Below the pieces are notes generated by a model. That model saw only the letters and a program-made list of their open reading frames with translations. It ran no database searches and was not told where the DNA came from. From Nitrosomonas aestuarii (lineage in GTDB: Bacteria; Pseudomonadota; Gammaproteobacteria; Burkholderiales; Nitrosomonadaceae), in contig NZ_QAAE01000012.1 in NCBI RefSeq assembly GCF_003046585.1, positions 39,632 through 103,631 of the forward strand: DNA of 64,000 nt. The letters run 5' to 3'. Shown one piece after another: positions 25,655-34,718 of the stretch. Each line of letters begins with the position of its first letter. Position 1 is the stretch's first letter. Both the position numbers and the translations under genes were made by a program.

Positions 25655-26515
25655 TTAATCCATTTTAATGGGTATTTTAAAATAGGAGACGCCATTATCT
25701 TCCTGCGGTGGTGTTTCACCAGCCCGAATATTGGTCTGTATTGATGGCAGTAGCAACACAGGTGCTTCAAGTGTTGCGTCTCTTTCGTTACGCATATTGA
25801 TGAATACTTCTTCATCAATACAGTCATGGACATGAATATTATGGGCACGTTCTTCCGCAACAGTCGATTCCCAGGCTGGGGCACGTCCATTGGGTGGGTA
25901 GTCATGACACATAAACAACCGGGTCTCTGACGGAGAAGACAATATTTTTCGAATGGAACGATATAGATTATGCGCGTCACCACCCGGAAAATCGGCGCGC
26001 GCCGTACCAACATCCGGCATAAACAGCGTATCGCCGACAAAAACCGCATCATCAAATTGATACGCCATATCGGCAGGTGTGTGACCAGGTACAAAGAGTG
26101 CCTTGGCAGTTAGTTTCCCAACATTGAAAATTTCTTCGTCAGCGAATAAATAATCAAAATGATGACCATCAGGTATAAATTCATTGCCCAGATTAAACAC
26201 TTTTTTGAAAGTTTCCTGGACTGCTGGGATGTTGTCGCCAATTGCTATTTTGCCGCCGAGTCTGTTTTTCAAATAATGTGCTGATGACAAGTGATCGGCG
26301 TGTGCGTGTGTTTCGAGTATCCACTCAACGGTCAATTGTTGAAGTTGAATAAAGTCAGTTAACTTGTCAGCAGATGTCGTACGGATACGCCCGGACCTGG
26401 GATCGTAATCCAGAACGGGATCAATGATCGCGCAGCTTCCAGTTAATTCGTCATAGACGACGTAGCTGATTGTCCCTGTAACAGAGTCAAAGAATGGGTT
26501 GATATTTGGGGGCAT
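25655..26515 (-). CDS. persulfide dioxygenase-like MBL-fold metallohydrolase (Blh/ETHE1 family)
   Basis: 286 residues. The start is ATG 26515, preceded by GGAG at 7 bases; two upstream ATGs lack ribosome sites. The metallo-beta-lactamase motif 'THAHADHLSSA' is present, with later His/Asp ligands in 'FVPGHTPADM', 'VFVGDTLF' and 'MCHDYPP'. ETHE1/PDO enzymes oxidise glutathione persulfide to sulfite with one iron, and the BigR-linked Blh proteins belong here. The setting beside SQR, YeeE and TauE genes supports this. It is transcribed divergently from the yeeE operon across a 179-bp region. Confidence 0.9.
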   Translation of the reverse strand: MPPNINPFFDSVTGTISYVVYDELTGSCAIIDPVLDYDPRSGRIRTTSADKLTDFIQLQQLTVEWILETHAHADHLSSAHYLKNRLGGKIAIGDNIPAVQETFKKVFNLGNEFIPDGHHFDYLFADEEIFNVGKLTAKALFVPGHTPADMAYQFDDAVFVGDTLFMPDVGTARADFPGGDAHNLYRSIRKILSSPSETRLFMCHDYPPNGRAPAWESTVAEERAHNIHVHDCIDEEVFINMRNERDATLEAPVLLLPSIQTNIRAGETPPQEDNGVSYFKIPIKMD

Positions 26516-26555
26516 TATTAGCTCCATGAACATAAAGTTTGAAAATATGAAACAC

Positions 26556-26604
26556 TTGACATCAATATATCAAAATATATAATATGTATCAATAATATAT
26601 TATT
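26556..26604 (+). promoter_or_regulatory. near-consensus sigma-70 promoter with palindromic operator for the sulfide operon
   Basis: TTGACA at 26556-26561 and TATAAT at 26578-26583 are both perfect hexamers, separated by 16 bases. The 14-bp perfect palindrome AATAATATATTATT at 26591-26604 covers the expected start site. A strong promoter with an AT-rich palindrome at +1 is typical of ArsR-type repression, and the operon encodes a BigR-like repressor. Binding is inferred, not shown. Confidence 0.7.
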
Positions 26605-26694
26605 ATTTATATTTTTGATTGTTCTGTATTAAATTTAAATGAACCCGGCAATCTTCTGGGACTTTGCGAGATTAAGTTTAAAAAGGGTGCGAAC

Positions 26695-27123
26695 ATGATG
26701 AATAATTGGATTCAGTTGCCATGGTCTGCTCTGGCGGGGGGTGTATTAATTGGATTGGCAGCCGCCTTATTTTTACTATTGAATGGACGTATTGCGGGTA
26801 TTTCCGGTATTACAGGCGGACTTTTCAGTTTGCGTCGGGGCGATGTGGGCTGGCGTGTAGCTTTTATTCTTGGACTGGGGATATCAACCTATATATGGCA
26901 GCAGTTCTTTTCGTTGCCAGCTGTGCAGATTGAGACAAACGAAGTGCTGCTGGTAATTGCGGGATTGTTAGTTGGTTTCGGAACGCGTTATGGTTCGGGT
27001 TGCACCAGTGGCCATGGCGTATGCGGGGTTGCCAGATTATCGCCACGTTCAATTGTTGCAACATTCACGTTTATGCTGACCGGATTTGCAATGGTTTATT
27101 TGTTGCGTCATGTGATTGCTTGA
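26695..27123 (+). CDS. YeeE/YedE-family sulfur transporter, first half
   Basis: 142 residues with about four membrane helices. The signature '[18 protein letters not shown]' (about residues 96-113) includes the conserved Cys residues that pass sulfur or thiosulfate through YeeE-type channels. The second half is a separate gene 53 bp downstream, so the active transporter is probably a heterodimer. An AGGG ribosome site precedes ATG 26695. It is the first gene of the plus-strand sulfide operon. Confidence 0.9.
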   Translation: MMNNWIQLPWSALAGGVLIGLAAALFLLLNGRIAGISGITGGLFSLRRGDVGWRVAFILGLGISTYIWQQFFSLPAVQIETNEVLLVIAGLLVGFGTRYGSGCTSGHGVCGVARLSPRSIVATFTFMLTGFAMVYLLRHVIA

Positions 27124-27176
27124 GGGTTGTTTGATTTTATTACTTGGTTTTGTTAATAAGTAAAAAAGAGTTGAGA

Positions 27177-27602
27177 ATGAATAATTTGACTGCTTTATTT
27201 TCCGGCCTGATATTTGGATTTGGACTCATCTTGTCCGGTATGATCAATCCGGCAATCGTACTCGGTTTTTTGGATCTTGCCGGTGAATGGAATCCTGCGT
27301 TGTTATGGGTGATGGCTGGCGCGATCAGTATTTCGGCGATAGCCTTTCATGTTGCGGCCAAACATCAACGCACTTATCTGGGTTTATCTATCAGGTTGCC
27401 GTCATCACACACCATTGATAGACGCTTGTTAACTGGTAGTTTTATATTTGGTATAGGGTGGGGGGTTGCCGGTTTTTGTCCGGGGCCAGCGATGGTAATG
27501 GCCGGTAGCGGCAGTACAAAAGCTATTATTTTTACAATCGCTATGCTGGTGGGTATGGGGATTTTTGAAATGTGGCAACGTGGCAATAGATCAGTGGCAT
27601 AG
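27177..27602 (+). CDS. YeeE/YedE-family sulfur transporter, second half
   Basis: 141 residues from ATG 27177, about four membrane helices. Conserved 'GFGLILSGMINPAIVLGFLD' lies at the N-terminus and 'FGIGWGVAGFCPGPA' later, with the Cys expected of this half. Together with the preceding gene it forms one split YeeE unit. These pairs sit beside BigR, SQR and persulfide dioxygenase genes in many Proteobacteria and are thought to move sulfur species across the inner membrane. Confidence 0.9.
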   Translation: MNNLTALFSGLIFGFGLILSGMINPAIVLGFLDLAGEWNPALLWVMAGAISISAIAFHVAAKHQRTYLGLSIRLPSSHTIDRRLLTGSFIFGIGWGVAGFCPGPAMVMAGSGSTKAIIFTIAMLVGMGIFEMWQRGNRSVA

Positions 27603-27643
27603 AGAGCGTTTATGAATATTTAAGAAAACAAAGAATATTAGAT

Positions 27644-27958
27644 GTGAGTACAGATTTAGCGATGCACGACATAAAAGTTGTGCGCACGTCTGCGATGAAA
27701 GCGTGCGCAATTTTAAAAACGATGGCAAATGAAGATCGTCTTCTTATTTTGTGCCAGCTCAGTCAGGGCGCCAGAAATGTGGGAGAACTGGAATCATTGT
27801 TGGACATTCGCCAGCCAACCCTTTCTCAACAACTTACGGTTTTGCGTGAAGAAGGGCTTGTAGCTACTGAGCGCCAGGGTAAATACATATATTATAGTTT
27901 GGCTAGCCAGGAAGCCGTTTGTATCATGCAGACATTGTTTGAACTGTACTGTGATTGA
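27644..27958 (+). CDS. bigR: ArsR-family regulator, BigR/SqrR-like sulfide sensor
   Basis: 104 residues with a winged helix: 'MANEDRLLILCQLSQGARNVGEL' spans the first helices, the recognition helix is 'RQPTLSQQLTVLREEGLV', and the wing is 'TERQGKYIYYSL'. A Cys in 'LILCQL' and C-terminal Cys in 'AVCIMQ' and 'ELYCD' match the pair that forms a tetrasulfide or disulfide in BigR/SqrR. That modification releases DNA when sulfide or persulfide rises. The start is GTG 27644; ATG 27662 is possible. The likely operator is the palindrome at 26591-26604. Confidence 0.85.
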   Translation: MSTDLAMHDIKVVRTSAMKACAILKTMANEDRLLILCQLSQGARNVGELESLLDIRQPTLSQQLTVLREEGLVATERQGKYIYYSLASQEAVCIMQTLFELYCD

Positions 27959-28014
27959 CATGCATAAGTGACCCTACGAAATAAGCAGTAATTGAATCTT
28001 GACAGGAGAGTCCA

Positions 28015-29622
28015 ATGAGTATCGAAATTACCCGGCTTAATGAAAAAATATCGGTAACTGGTCAAATCAGCGTGGATGACCTGGCTGAAATAGCCGCATC
28101 CGGCTTCAAGTCAATCATTTGTAACCGGCCTGATTTTGAAGGAGGCGAGTATCAACCTACCAGCGAACAATTGGAAAAGGAGGCTAATAATCTGGGTATG
28201 ACGTTTGTTTATTTGCCTGTTCGTTTGGGAGCAATATCAGAAGATCGCGGTGAGAAGTTTAGTAATCTAATGGCGGAGCTGCCAGGGCCTGTTTTGGCAT
28301 TTTGCGGTTCCGGTAGACGCGCGACTGCGCTGTATGCAATGACACAGCCGTCTGCGAATGCAGAAGAAATACATCACTCAACTGTCGATGCGTGTAATTG
28401 GGGAAATGCATTTGATGTGGTTGTCGTAGGAGGTGGTTCCGCGGGTATCGGGGTTACGGCAAGCCTTCTTAAACGCCGTCCGGCGCTGCGTATTGCGATT
28501 ATAGAACCCAGTGACAAACATTATTATCAGCCGGCATGGACGCTGGTAGGCGGCGGTGCGTACACTGCGGACGATACTGTGCGCAGGATGTCGGAGGTTA
28601 TGCCCGAAAGTGCGGAATGGATACATGCGACAGCAGCGGGTTTTGACCCGGATAACAACCTGGTTCGGCTTGAGGATGGGCGCAAAATTGGTTATCTCCA
28701 GTTGATTGTTTGTCCGGGAATTCGTCTGGCATGGGAAAAAATTGAAGGTCTGGAAGATACGCTTGGCAGAAATGGTGTGACGTCGAACTACCGTTTTGAT
28801 CTGGCGCCCTATACTTGGACACTGACGCAGGCGCTCAAAAAGGGGAAAGCATTGTTTACCCAGCCACCCATGCCTATTAAATGTGCCGGAGCACCGCAAA
28901 AAGCGATGTATCTGTCATGTGATTACTGGCAACAAACGGATTGTCTGGATGGCATCGAGGTTGAGTTTGATACAGCGGGCGCAGTGTTGTTCGGTGTTGC
29001 GGATTTTGTGCCTTCATTAATGAAATATGTCGAACGTTATAACGCCAAGCTCAACTTTAATTCCAATTTGATTAAAGTGGACGGTAGCAGTAGAACAGCC
29101 TATTTCGAAATCAAAGATGCTGATGGTAATATGCGTATTGAAGAAAAGCAATTCGACATGCTGCATGTTACACCGCCTCAAATGGCCCCGGATTTTTTGC
29201 GTAACAGTCCTTTGGCAGATGCTGCCGGTTTTTGTAAAGTGAATGAGAAAACATTGCAAAATCCAGATTATAAAAATGTTTTTTCTCTCGGTGATGCCTG
29301 TTCATCGCCAAATGCAAAAACAGCTGCTGCCGCGAGGAAACAGATTGTTGTTGTGGCTGAGAACTTGCTGGCAGACAAGGAAGATAAAGAGCCGCCATTG
29401 GTTTACGAAGGTTACGGGGCATGTCCGCTTACTGTTGAGAATGGTAAAGTTGTTCTGGCTGAATTTGGTTTTGGTGGTAAATTAATGCCGACATTTCCGT
29501 TAAAACCCTCGGTACCCAGGAAACTGTACTGGTTTTTCAAAACAACAGTTTTTCCCTGGCTGTACTGGAATGGTATGTTGAAGGGCAAAGAATGGCTGGC
29601 ACACCCCCGTAAGATACGTTGA
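28015..29622 (+). CDS. DUF442-sulfide:quinone oxidoreductase fusion
   Basis: 535 residues in two parts. Residues 1-115 are a DUF442 (Blh N-terminal-like) domain with a rhodanese/phosphatase-type loop 'FCGSGRRAT' (Cys about 97). From about 130 there is a flavoprotein of the SQR family: FAD motif 'VVVGGGSAGIG', 'KHYYQPAWTLVGGG', redox Cys in 'IVCPG' and 'YLSCDYWQ', and 'FSLGDACSSPNAKTAAAA' near the C-terminus. It oxidises sulfide to persulfide and passes electrons to quinone; the DUF442 part may take the sulfane sulfur. It lies 56 bp after bigR in the same operon. Confidence 0.92.
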   Translation: MSIEITRLNEKISVTGQISVDDLAEIAASGFKSIICNRPDFEGGEYQPTSEQLEKEANNLGMTFVYLPVRLGAISEDRGEKFSNLMAELPGPVLAFCGSGRRATALYAMTQPSANAEEIHHSTVDACNWGNAFDVVVVGGGSAGIGVTASLLKRRPALRIAIIEPSDKHYYQPAWTLVGGGAYTADDTVRRMSEVMPESAEWIHATAAGFDPDNNLVRLEDGRKIGYLQLIVCPGIRLAWEKIEGLEDTLGRNGVTSNYRFDLAPYTWTLTQALKKGKALFTQPPMPIKCAGAPQKAMYLSCDYWQQTDCLDGIEVEFDTAGAVLFGVADFVPSLMKYVERYNAKLNFNSNLIKVDGSSRTAYFEIKDADGNMRIEEKQFDMLHVTPPQMAPDFLRNSPLADAAGFCKVNEKTLQNPDYKNVFSLGDACSSPNAKTAAAARKQIVVVAENLLADKEDKEPPLVYEGYGACPLTVENGKVVLAEFGFGGKLMPTFPLKPSVPRKLYWFFKTTVFPWLYWNGMLKGKEWLAHPRKIR

Positions 29623-29632
29623 GTGCAATGAT

Positions 29633-30457
29633 ATGGAAACGTTTATCATCATTTGCATGCTGGGGTCGATTACCGGTATTGTGCTTGGATTGACTGGTGC
29701 GGGTGGTGCGATTTTGGCTGTACCATTGCTGATCTTCGGGTTGGGTATGAATATGTCGGAGGCAGTTCCGATTGCGTTGCTGGCAGTTTGTCTGTCGGCA
29801 ACTATCGGCGCTTTGATTGGATTGAAGCAGGGAAGGGTGCGTTATCGCGCTGCCGGGCTCATCGCTTTAACCGGTTCGCTCGCTGCGCCCGCCGGTTTCT
29901 GGCTTTCTCAAAAGCTGCCGCATGAGCCGTTAACTTTGCTGTTTGCACTGGTGTTGGCGTATGTGGCGATCAGCATGCTACGAAAAAGAAAGTCGAATAA
30001 TCATGATATCCAGACCGATGTGATGCATCTTCATCCATACCCCGAGATTCCCTGTATGCTTGGAAGTGACAGTGGCCGTTTGATTTGGACATGGCCATGC
30101 GCGCGCGCGCTGGCGTTATCGGGAACGCTGGCCGGATTTTTATCCGGCCTGCTGGGAGTAGGGGGTGGTTTTGTGGTTGTGCCCGCGCTTAACAAAGTGA
30201 CGCTGCTTCAAATGCAGGCCATACTGGCGACATCGCTGGCGGTGATCGCCGTGGTTTCAGCTGTCGGGACTGTATCCGCTGTCTTATTGGGCACGATGAA
30301 CTGGTGGATCGCCGCACCATTTGCGGTGGGTGCGCTGGCGGGAATGATGATCGGGTTCGCACTGTCAACCCGCTTCTCCAGCACAAAATTACAGCAAGGC
30401 TTTGCCTGGATGGCGATCTGTGTTGCGCTGGCAATGGTTGTTAAACTGTTTGTCTAA
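29633..30457 (+). CDS. TauE/SafE-family sulfite/organosulfonate exporter
   Basis: 274 residues with about eight membrane helices in two similar halves. Each half has the family's Gly-rich repeat: 'GLTGAGGAILAVPLL' and 'GLLGVGGGFVVVPAL'. TauE proteins move sulfite or sulfonates; here export of the sulfite produced by persulfide dioxygenase is a sensible inference. It begins 10 bp after the SQR gene and ends the operon. Confidence 0.9.
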   Translation: METFIIICMLGSITGIVLGLTGAGGAILAVPLLIFGLGMNMSEAVPIALLAVCLSATIGALIGLKQGRVRYRAAGLIALTGSLAAPAGFWLSQKLPHEPLTLLFALVLAYVAISMLRKRKSNNHDIQTDVMHLHPYPEIPCMLGSDSGRLIWTWPCARALALSGTLAGFLSGLLGVGGGFVVVPALNKVTLLQMQAILATSLAVIAVVSAVGTVSAVLLGTMNWWIAAPFAVGALAGMMIGFALSTRFSSTKLQQGFAWMAICVALAMVVKLFV

Positions 30458-30905
30458 CAAGTTGTTGGAAAACATTTTCGGGACAGGTAATGCAAGTCAA
30501 AAACAGGTGGCAAAATTACTGCAAGAAGATTTTATACGCTGAAAGCCGGTCCAAAGGGTGAGGCATATATCCGTGCCGAGTAAAAAGTGGCTTTTATGCA
30601 TGTCAATCGGCGTTGAAATTTTGCCAGTTTTTCTCAAAAAATAGCGATCAAGTTTTTCAGTTTAATTTTTATTACATTGTCATTGTCTTTAATGCTTAAT
30701 TTCTTACAGGGCAGACGCTGGCACTGAAAAATATTGGAAGCTGATTTGCATCTTGCTCCCAGTGGGGGAAAGGTGTCCATCCCATCTCCGCTATTTACAA
30801 CTGTTTTTCCCTGATCAAATTTCAATCGTCATGGGTGATCAATTTTAAACCGGTATCAACACGGAGAGACTGGCGGGAGTGTCTGAGACAGGTGTGTGTA
30901 AATGA
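30458..30905. other. intergenic region, possible gene debris
   Basis: 448 bp between the convergent tauE and pqiC genes. Around 30465-30585 short unlinked frames look faintly protein-like ('ENIFGTGNASQKQVAKLL', then in another frame 'RFYTLKAGPKGEAYIR'), suggesting a decayed gene, but I cannot name it. No intact gene, RNA or clear terminator was seen. Confidence 0.35.
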
Positions 30906-31499
30906 TTAATCTGAAACAGTAAAGTGAGTTTGCACAGTATGTAAGATATCCTGCGCTATCAAATCAATCAATATATCCATCTCTTTTACCGAAGCTTCAT
31001 AACCATCATCATCCAATGCGCGCTCAAAATAAAAATATTTGATTATCGGCTTGTTTTGGGTCTTTGCCATGGTTAATTGATAACGTCCCGAGGCAATCGC
31101 TAATCCATCGGTGGTCGGGTGAAGTGAATCTACCCGCAGTCGCACCCGAAGATCGGGTTGGTGCGTATGTGCCGGATGATTGAGATAGTAGCTGTATTGG
31201 TCTGAACGCTGGTGAAGCGAATTCTGTAGCGCTTTAGGTAAGGCCTTATCCAGGCGCTCCGCCCACAGATTGGATTTTGAAATATGCAATTTATTGGGAC
31301 TGGTTTGCAACACCAGCCCCGGTTGTGTGAGGTAATCGGACAGTTCAATGTGTTCGATCAATAATGATGGAACAGGTTTCGTAACAACATTGTGTTTCTG
31401 GGTAGCAGCTGGCAGCATGTAGTAGTTTATCGTGACCGGTACCGATGCGCAGCTTGTTATAGCAATGGCTGATGCCAGAATCAGGATTGTCCGTTTCAA
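30906..31499 (-). CDS. pqiC: PqiC outer-membrane lipoprotein (DUF330 / ABC-type transport auxiliary)
   Basis: 197 residues from TTG 31499, chosen because AAGGAA stands five bases upstream and the protein then starts with a classical lipoprotein signal 'ILASAIAITSCAS' (Cys about residue 16). The mature part has the family's 'INYYMLPA', 'IELSDYLTQPGLVLQ' and 'NLWAERLDKALPKAL'. PqiC binds PqiB at the outer membrane in a bridge that moves lipids across the envelope. It lies 16 bp after pqiB and is the last gene of pqiABC. Confidence 0.88.
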   Translation of the reverse strand: MKRTILILASAIAITSCASVPVTINYYMLPAATQKHNVVTKPVPSLLIEHIELSDYLTQPGLVLQTSPNKLHISKSNLWAERLDKALPKALQNSLHQRSDQYSYYLNHPAHTHQPDLRVRLRVDSLHPTTDGLAIASGRYQLTMAKTQNKPIIKYFYFERALDDDGYEASVKEMDILIDLIAQDILHTVQTHFTVSD

Positions 31500-31515
31500 T
31501 GTGGTTCCTTGTTTA

Positions 31516-33159
31516 TTAGTTTGCTTTCCGGGTCGGTTCAGGCTCATTTTGCGCGTCACTTGAAAAAATCAGCGCATCGGGCTTGTTTTTCAATTGCGTC
31601 AGTAATGGCTTAAGTTCTGCAAATGCATCAGCAACCGTTGCTAAAGCGCGCTTAAGTTCCTGGTTTGTAGACGATTCTGCGGTAAAGCCGCTCATCAATT
31701 CTTGGGCATGGTGCAAGGTTCCGTTGAGCGATGCAATGAGTTCACGATCATGCATATCGGCAGCTATTTTTTCAATGCTGTGCAAGGTTTGCGTGCTTTG
31801 TGCCAGAAGCTGTACTGCGTGTTTGCCGACAGATTCCAGAGGCAGGTTATTGATTTTTTCAATCAGCTCGCTCAGTTGTGCAGAAATATGACTAATACCA
31901 TCCAGGGTGACCGGTATGATCACCAGATTATTGTGGTAATTTATTTTATGTTGCTTACTTTGTTTTGTTGATGAGGATGGGAGATTGATTTCAATCAGTT
32001 GCTGCCCGAGAATGAAGTTACTGACTTTGATTGTTGCGCTTAAACCTTCAGTTAACTGTTGGTTGATATGTTTTTCCGCTTCAAGCTTGCCTTGTATACT
32101 ATCTTCCAGACCGAAACTGCCTGGATAAACCTCTAGTACAACGGGAATTTTCATAGACTGTTCGAGCAAATGCTGTCCGGCTTCGATATCACCGGACCGC
32201 AATACCTTGCCAACATGGATGCCGCGATAGTAGATCGGCGCGCCCGGGCTTAATCCGCGTTCATTGCTGTTTACCAGTAGTACATAGCGCAGTGAATGGT
32301 CGTAATGTTTTTCATTAATTGCGGACTGACTGGGATAAATATGGTATTCGGCATGTTCCGTGATCCGTTTGCCTAATCGTTCATTTTCGGGGACTGAAAA
32401 AGCAATGCCGCCCTGAAGTAGCGATTGGATCGTTCCGGCTTGTAGCGTGATTCCGTCTGCAGTGACCTCTGCACTTATACCGCTCATTTTCCAGAACCGG
32501 GTGTTGGTGGTAATCAGCTCGTGATAAGGCGCCCTGATAAAAGCATCGTAATAGATCATCCGCTTGTCGAGATTAATATCTACTTTTTCAATCTGTCCTA
32601 CGTTGAATCCTTTGTAGAGAATGACATCGCCTTCTTTGAAACTGAAGTCACCGTGCGTATGCAGCGTGACATGTAAGCCCGGGGTGCCGGGCGGCGTCAG
32701 TGGCGGTGCATCGAGTCCTTCAAAATGCTCGGCAATATTGTCATTTTTGCCCGGAAGGAATTCAATATACTGACCGGAAAATATTGTACTGAGCCCTGAT
32801 ACGCCTGAAAAACCGATAGTGGGTTGTACCAGCCAGAAGCTGGAATCGTCAGCCAGCATATCTCTGACCTCATGACTCATACGTGCGGTAACCTTTACAC
32901 CGTCAAGATCTTCATTCAGTGAGATATCGACAACTTTGCCTACTTCGACGTTCCGGGTTTTAATTTTGGTTTTTTCTACCGCCAATCCTTCGGCGCTTGA
33001 GAAAGTGATGGTGATTAGAGGCCCCTGGTTAGCCCAATGGTCGTAAACCATCCAGGCGCCGACAGCGATTGTAATCAGCGGGATCAGCCATAATCCCGAA
33101 ATACCCTTAATGCGAGAAACGTCTGCTTTCTCGATAGCGGGTTCCGTGCTGTTATTCAT
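31516..33159 (-). CDS. pqiB: PqiB, MCE-domain lipid-transport tunnel protein
   Basis: 547 residues from ATG 33159 ('MNNSTEPA'). One N-terminal helix 'LWLIPLITIAVGAWMVY' anchors it, followed by three MCE domains starting near 'ITITFSSAEGLAVEKTKIK', 'LHVTLHTHGDF' and 'YVLLVNSNERGLSPGAPI', then a long helical C-terminus. PqiB forms a hexameric tunnel spanning the periplasm. The ATG overlaps the pqiA stop by eight bases, so the two are translationally coupled. Confidence 0.93.
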   Translation of the reverse strand: MNNSTEPAIEKADVSRIKGISGLWLIPLITIAVGAWMVYDHWANQGPLITITFSSAEGLAVEKTKIKTRNVEVGKVVDISLNEDLDGVKVTARMSHEVRDMLADDSSFWLVQPTIGFSGVSGLSTIFSGQYIEFLPGKNDNIAEHFEGLDAPPLTPPGTPGLHVTLHTHGDFSFKEGDVILYKGFNVGQIEKVDINLDKRMIYYDAFIRAPYHELITTNTRFWKMSGISAEVTADGITLQAGTIQSLLQGGIAFSVPENERLGKRITEHAEYHIYPSQSAINEKHYDHSLRYVLLVNSNERGLSPGAPIYYRGIHVGKVLRSGDIEAGQHLLEQSMKIPVVLEVYPGSFGLEDSIQGKLEAEKHINQQLTEGLSATIKVSNFILGQQLIEINLPSSSTKQSKQHKINYHNNLVIIPVTLDGISHISAQLSELIEKINNLPLESVGKHAVQLLAQSTQTLHSIEKIAADMHDRELIASLNGTLHHAQELMSGFTAESSTNQELKRALATVADAFAELKPLLTQLKNKPDALIFSSDAQNEPEPTRKAN

Positions 33160-34405
33160 CGTTGTTCCAGAAAGGGCGTGGGTCAAAACTTTCCGCGGCA
33201 AGCATGGTAGTAATCACCATACCGGCAAATGCCAGTATTGCGCTGCCGGGATATACCGACATCAAGTTACCTATTTGAATCAGGCCGGCCAGAAAAGCAA
33301 CGACAAAGACATCGACCATCGACCAGCGACCCATGAATTCGATCACGCGAAAAGCGATAATTTTACTTTGCTGATTGCGGTATAAGTTAAACTGCTGCAT
33401 CGTTAACAGTGCGGTTAACACTAAAAATTTTCCGATGGGCACGGCGATACTGGCTATAAAGATGACAATGGCGATGGGATATGACCCATGCTGCCAAAGC
33501 ATAAGTACTCCGCCGATGATTGTACTGGTTTCTTCGGTGCCCAGACTGCGTGTGACCATGATTGGATAATAGTTAGCAGGAATATATAACAACATGCCAG
33601 TAATCAAAAATAACCAGCTGCGTTGCAGGCTGGGTTTTTCTCGCGATTCCAGTTGATGATAACAGAACCAGCATGTTTTATTGTTTTCAGATTGGACTGT
33701 TGCACATATAATGCAGCTGACCAGCGGCGTCGTTTCGGTGTCAGTAGGTGGTTGTTTGATGCCGTCCCGTTGTTCAATAATTTGTTTAATTATCTGCGTC
33801 AGTTGATGTTTGTCGACATGCAGCATGGCTGCTATCAGCATTACCGTCAACAGAGCGAACGTCCAGAACGAGAATCCAAGCGTAATCTCTGCCAGAGACA
33901 TGACTTTTACCATGCTGATTAAAACAGCGAGTAAATAGATTTCTGCCATATTCCAGAATTTCAATCCACCAATCAAGCGTAGCAATAACAGTGATTTGCG
34001 CGTCACCGTTTTTCGCTTGACTTGCAGAGTCAGCCACAACAGGCTGCCAGTCATGAGTGATGGAATAACGAAAATGACCATCACCAGTATGACAGCAATA
34101 TTAATTTCGCCCATAGCCAGCAGTTCTTTCACCGATTGAACCAGGGTGATAGAGCGTTCCATACCTCGTATACTCAGCGTGATAAAGGCGAATTGATTGC
34201 TCAGTATCAGCAATACTATCGCTGATAGTGAAAACACCAGAATTCTTTCCAACGAATTTCTGTGTGTAACCGTGATGATCTCGTCACAACGCGGACAGGC
34301 TGCTTTCATGCCCGAAGCCAGATTGCCGATGCTGATCGCCTGGTCACACATATGGCATAACGCATCGGGCTGTTCGACAGTGGTGGTTTGATCAATCGAT
34401 CGCAT
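33152..34405 (-). CDS. pqiA: PqiA inner-membrane protein
   Basis: 417 residues with two PqiA repeats, each of a Cys-rich zinc ribbon plus four membrane helices. The first ribbon is 'CHMCDQ' with 'CPRCDE' (about residues 17-42); the second is 'CIICATV' with 'CWFCYHQ' (about 228-248). PqiA sits in the inner membrane under the PqiB tunnel. It heads the minus-strand pqiABC unit. Confidence 0.93.
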   Translation of the reverse strand: MRSIDQTTTVEQPDALCHMCDQAISIGNLASGMKAACPRCDEIITVTHRNSLERILVFSLSAIVLLILSNQFAFITLSIRGMERSITLVQSVKELLAMGEINIAVILVMVIFVIPSLMTGSLLWLTLQVKRKTVTRKSLLLLRLIGGLKFWNMAEIYLLAVLISMVKVMSLAEITLGFSFWTFALLTVMLIAAMLHVDKHQLTQIIKQIIEQRDGIKQPPTDTETTPLVSCIICATVQSENNKTCWFCYHQLESREKPSLQRSWLFLITGMLLYIPANYYPIMVTRSLGTEETSTIIGGVLMLWQHGSYPIAIVIFIASIAVPIGKFLVLTALLTMQQFNLYRNQQSKIIAFRVIEFMGRWSMVDVFVVAFLAGLIQIGNLMSVYPGSAILAFAGMVITTMLAAESFDPRPFWNNDE

Positions 34406-34622
34406 ATTGAAATAAATAATTAAATTTTGGATTAGAGTATTGGCCGGCGAATAAGTTTGTAAAGTATTGAGGTGACTTTTGAGTATACAGCGTTGCTAGG
34501 ATGTTTCGACAAATAGCACAGTACGTAGTCAACAAAACTGTCATGCAACGCTCAGACAAACGTCATTTTGCTGTCACAGTCATTCCATAAAATGTCTTAA
34601 ATTATTTTTCAAGGTATTGATT
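34406..34622. promoter_or_regulatory. divergent intergenic region
   Basis: Between pqiA (minus) and the small frame before the glycosyltransferase gene (plus). AT-rich, and the likely site of both promoters. I could not fix any hexamer pair with confidence. Confidence 0.35.
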
Positions 34623-34718
34623 ATGACTACACCCAAAGGCTTTTATGTAAATGATTTAATATTTTTCGTTTTATTAGACACTGTGTCGCTGGACGAAATG
34701 CTAATAATCGTATCATGA
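34623..34718 (+). CDS. possible 31-residue leader ORF overlapping the glycosyltransferase start
   Basis: ATG 34623 with an AAGG nine bases upstream opens a 31-codon frame (M-T-T-P-K-G-F-Y, then a hydrophobic middle) whose stop overlaps the ATG of the next gene as ATGA. That arrangement favours translational coupling. It may also be chance, because the sequence has no recognisable similarity. Confidence 0.35.
   Translation: MTTPKGFYVNDLIFFVLLDTVSLDEMLIIVS

Noticed and set aside
30465..30585. Possible RuvC-like fragment 'GTGNASQKQVAKLL' after tauE
   Set aside because: Too short and weak to name; reported only as possible debris.
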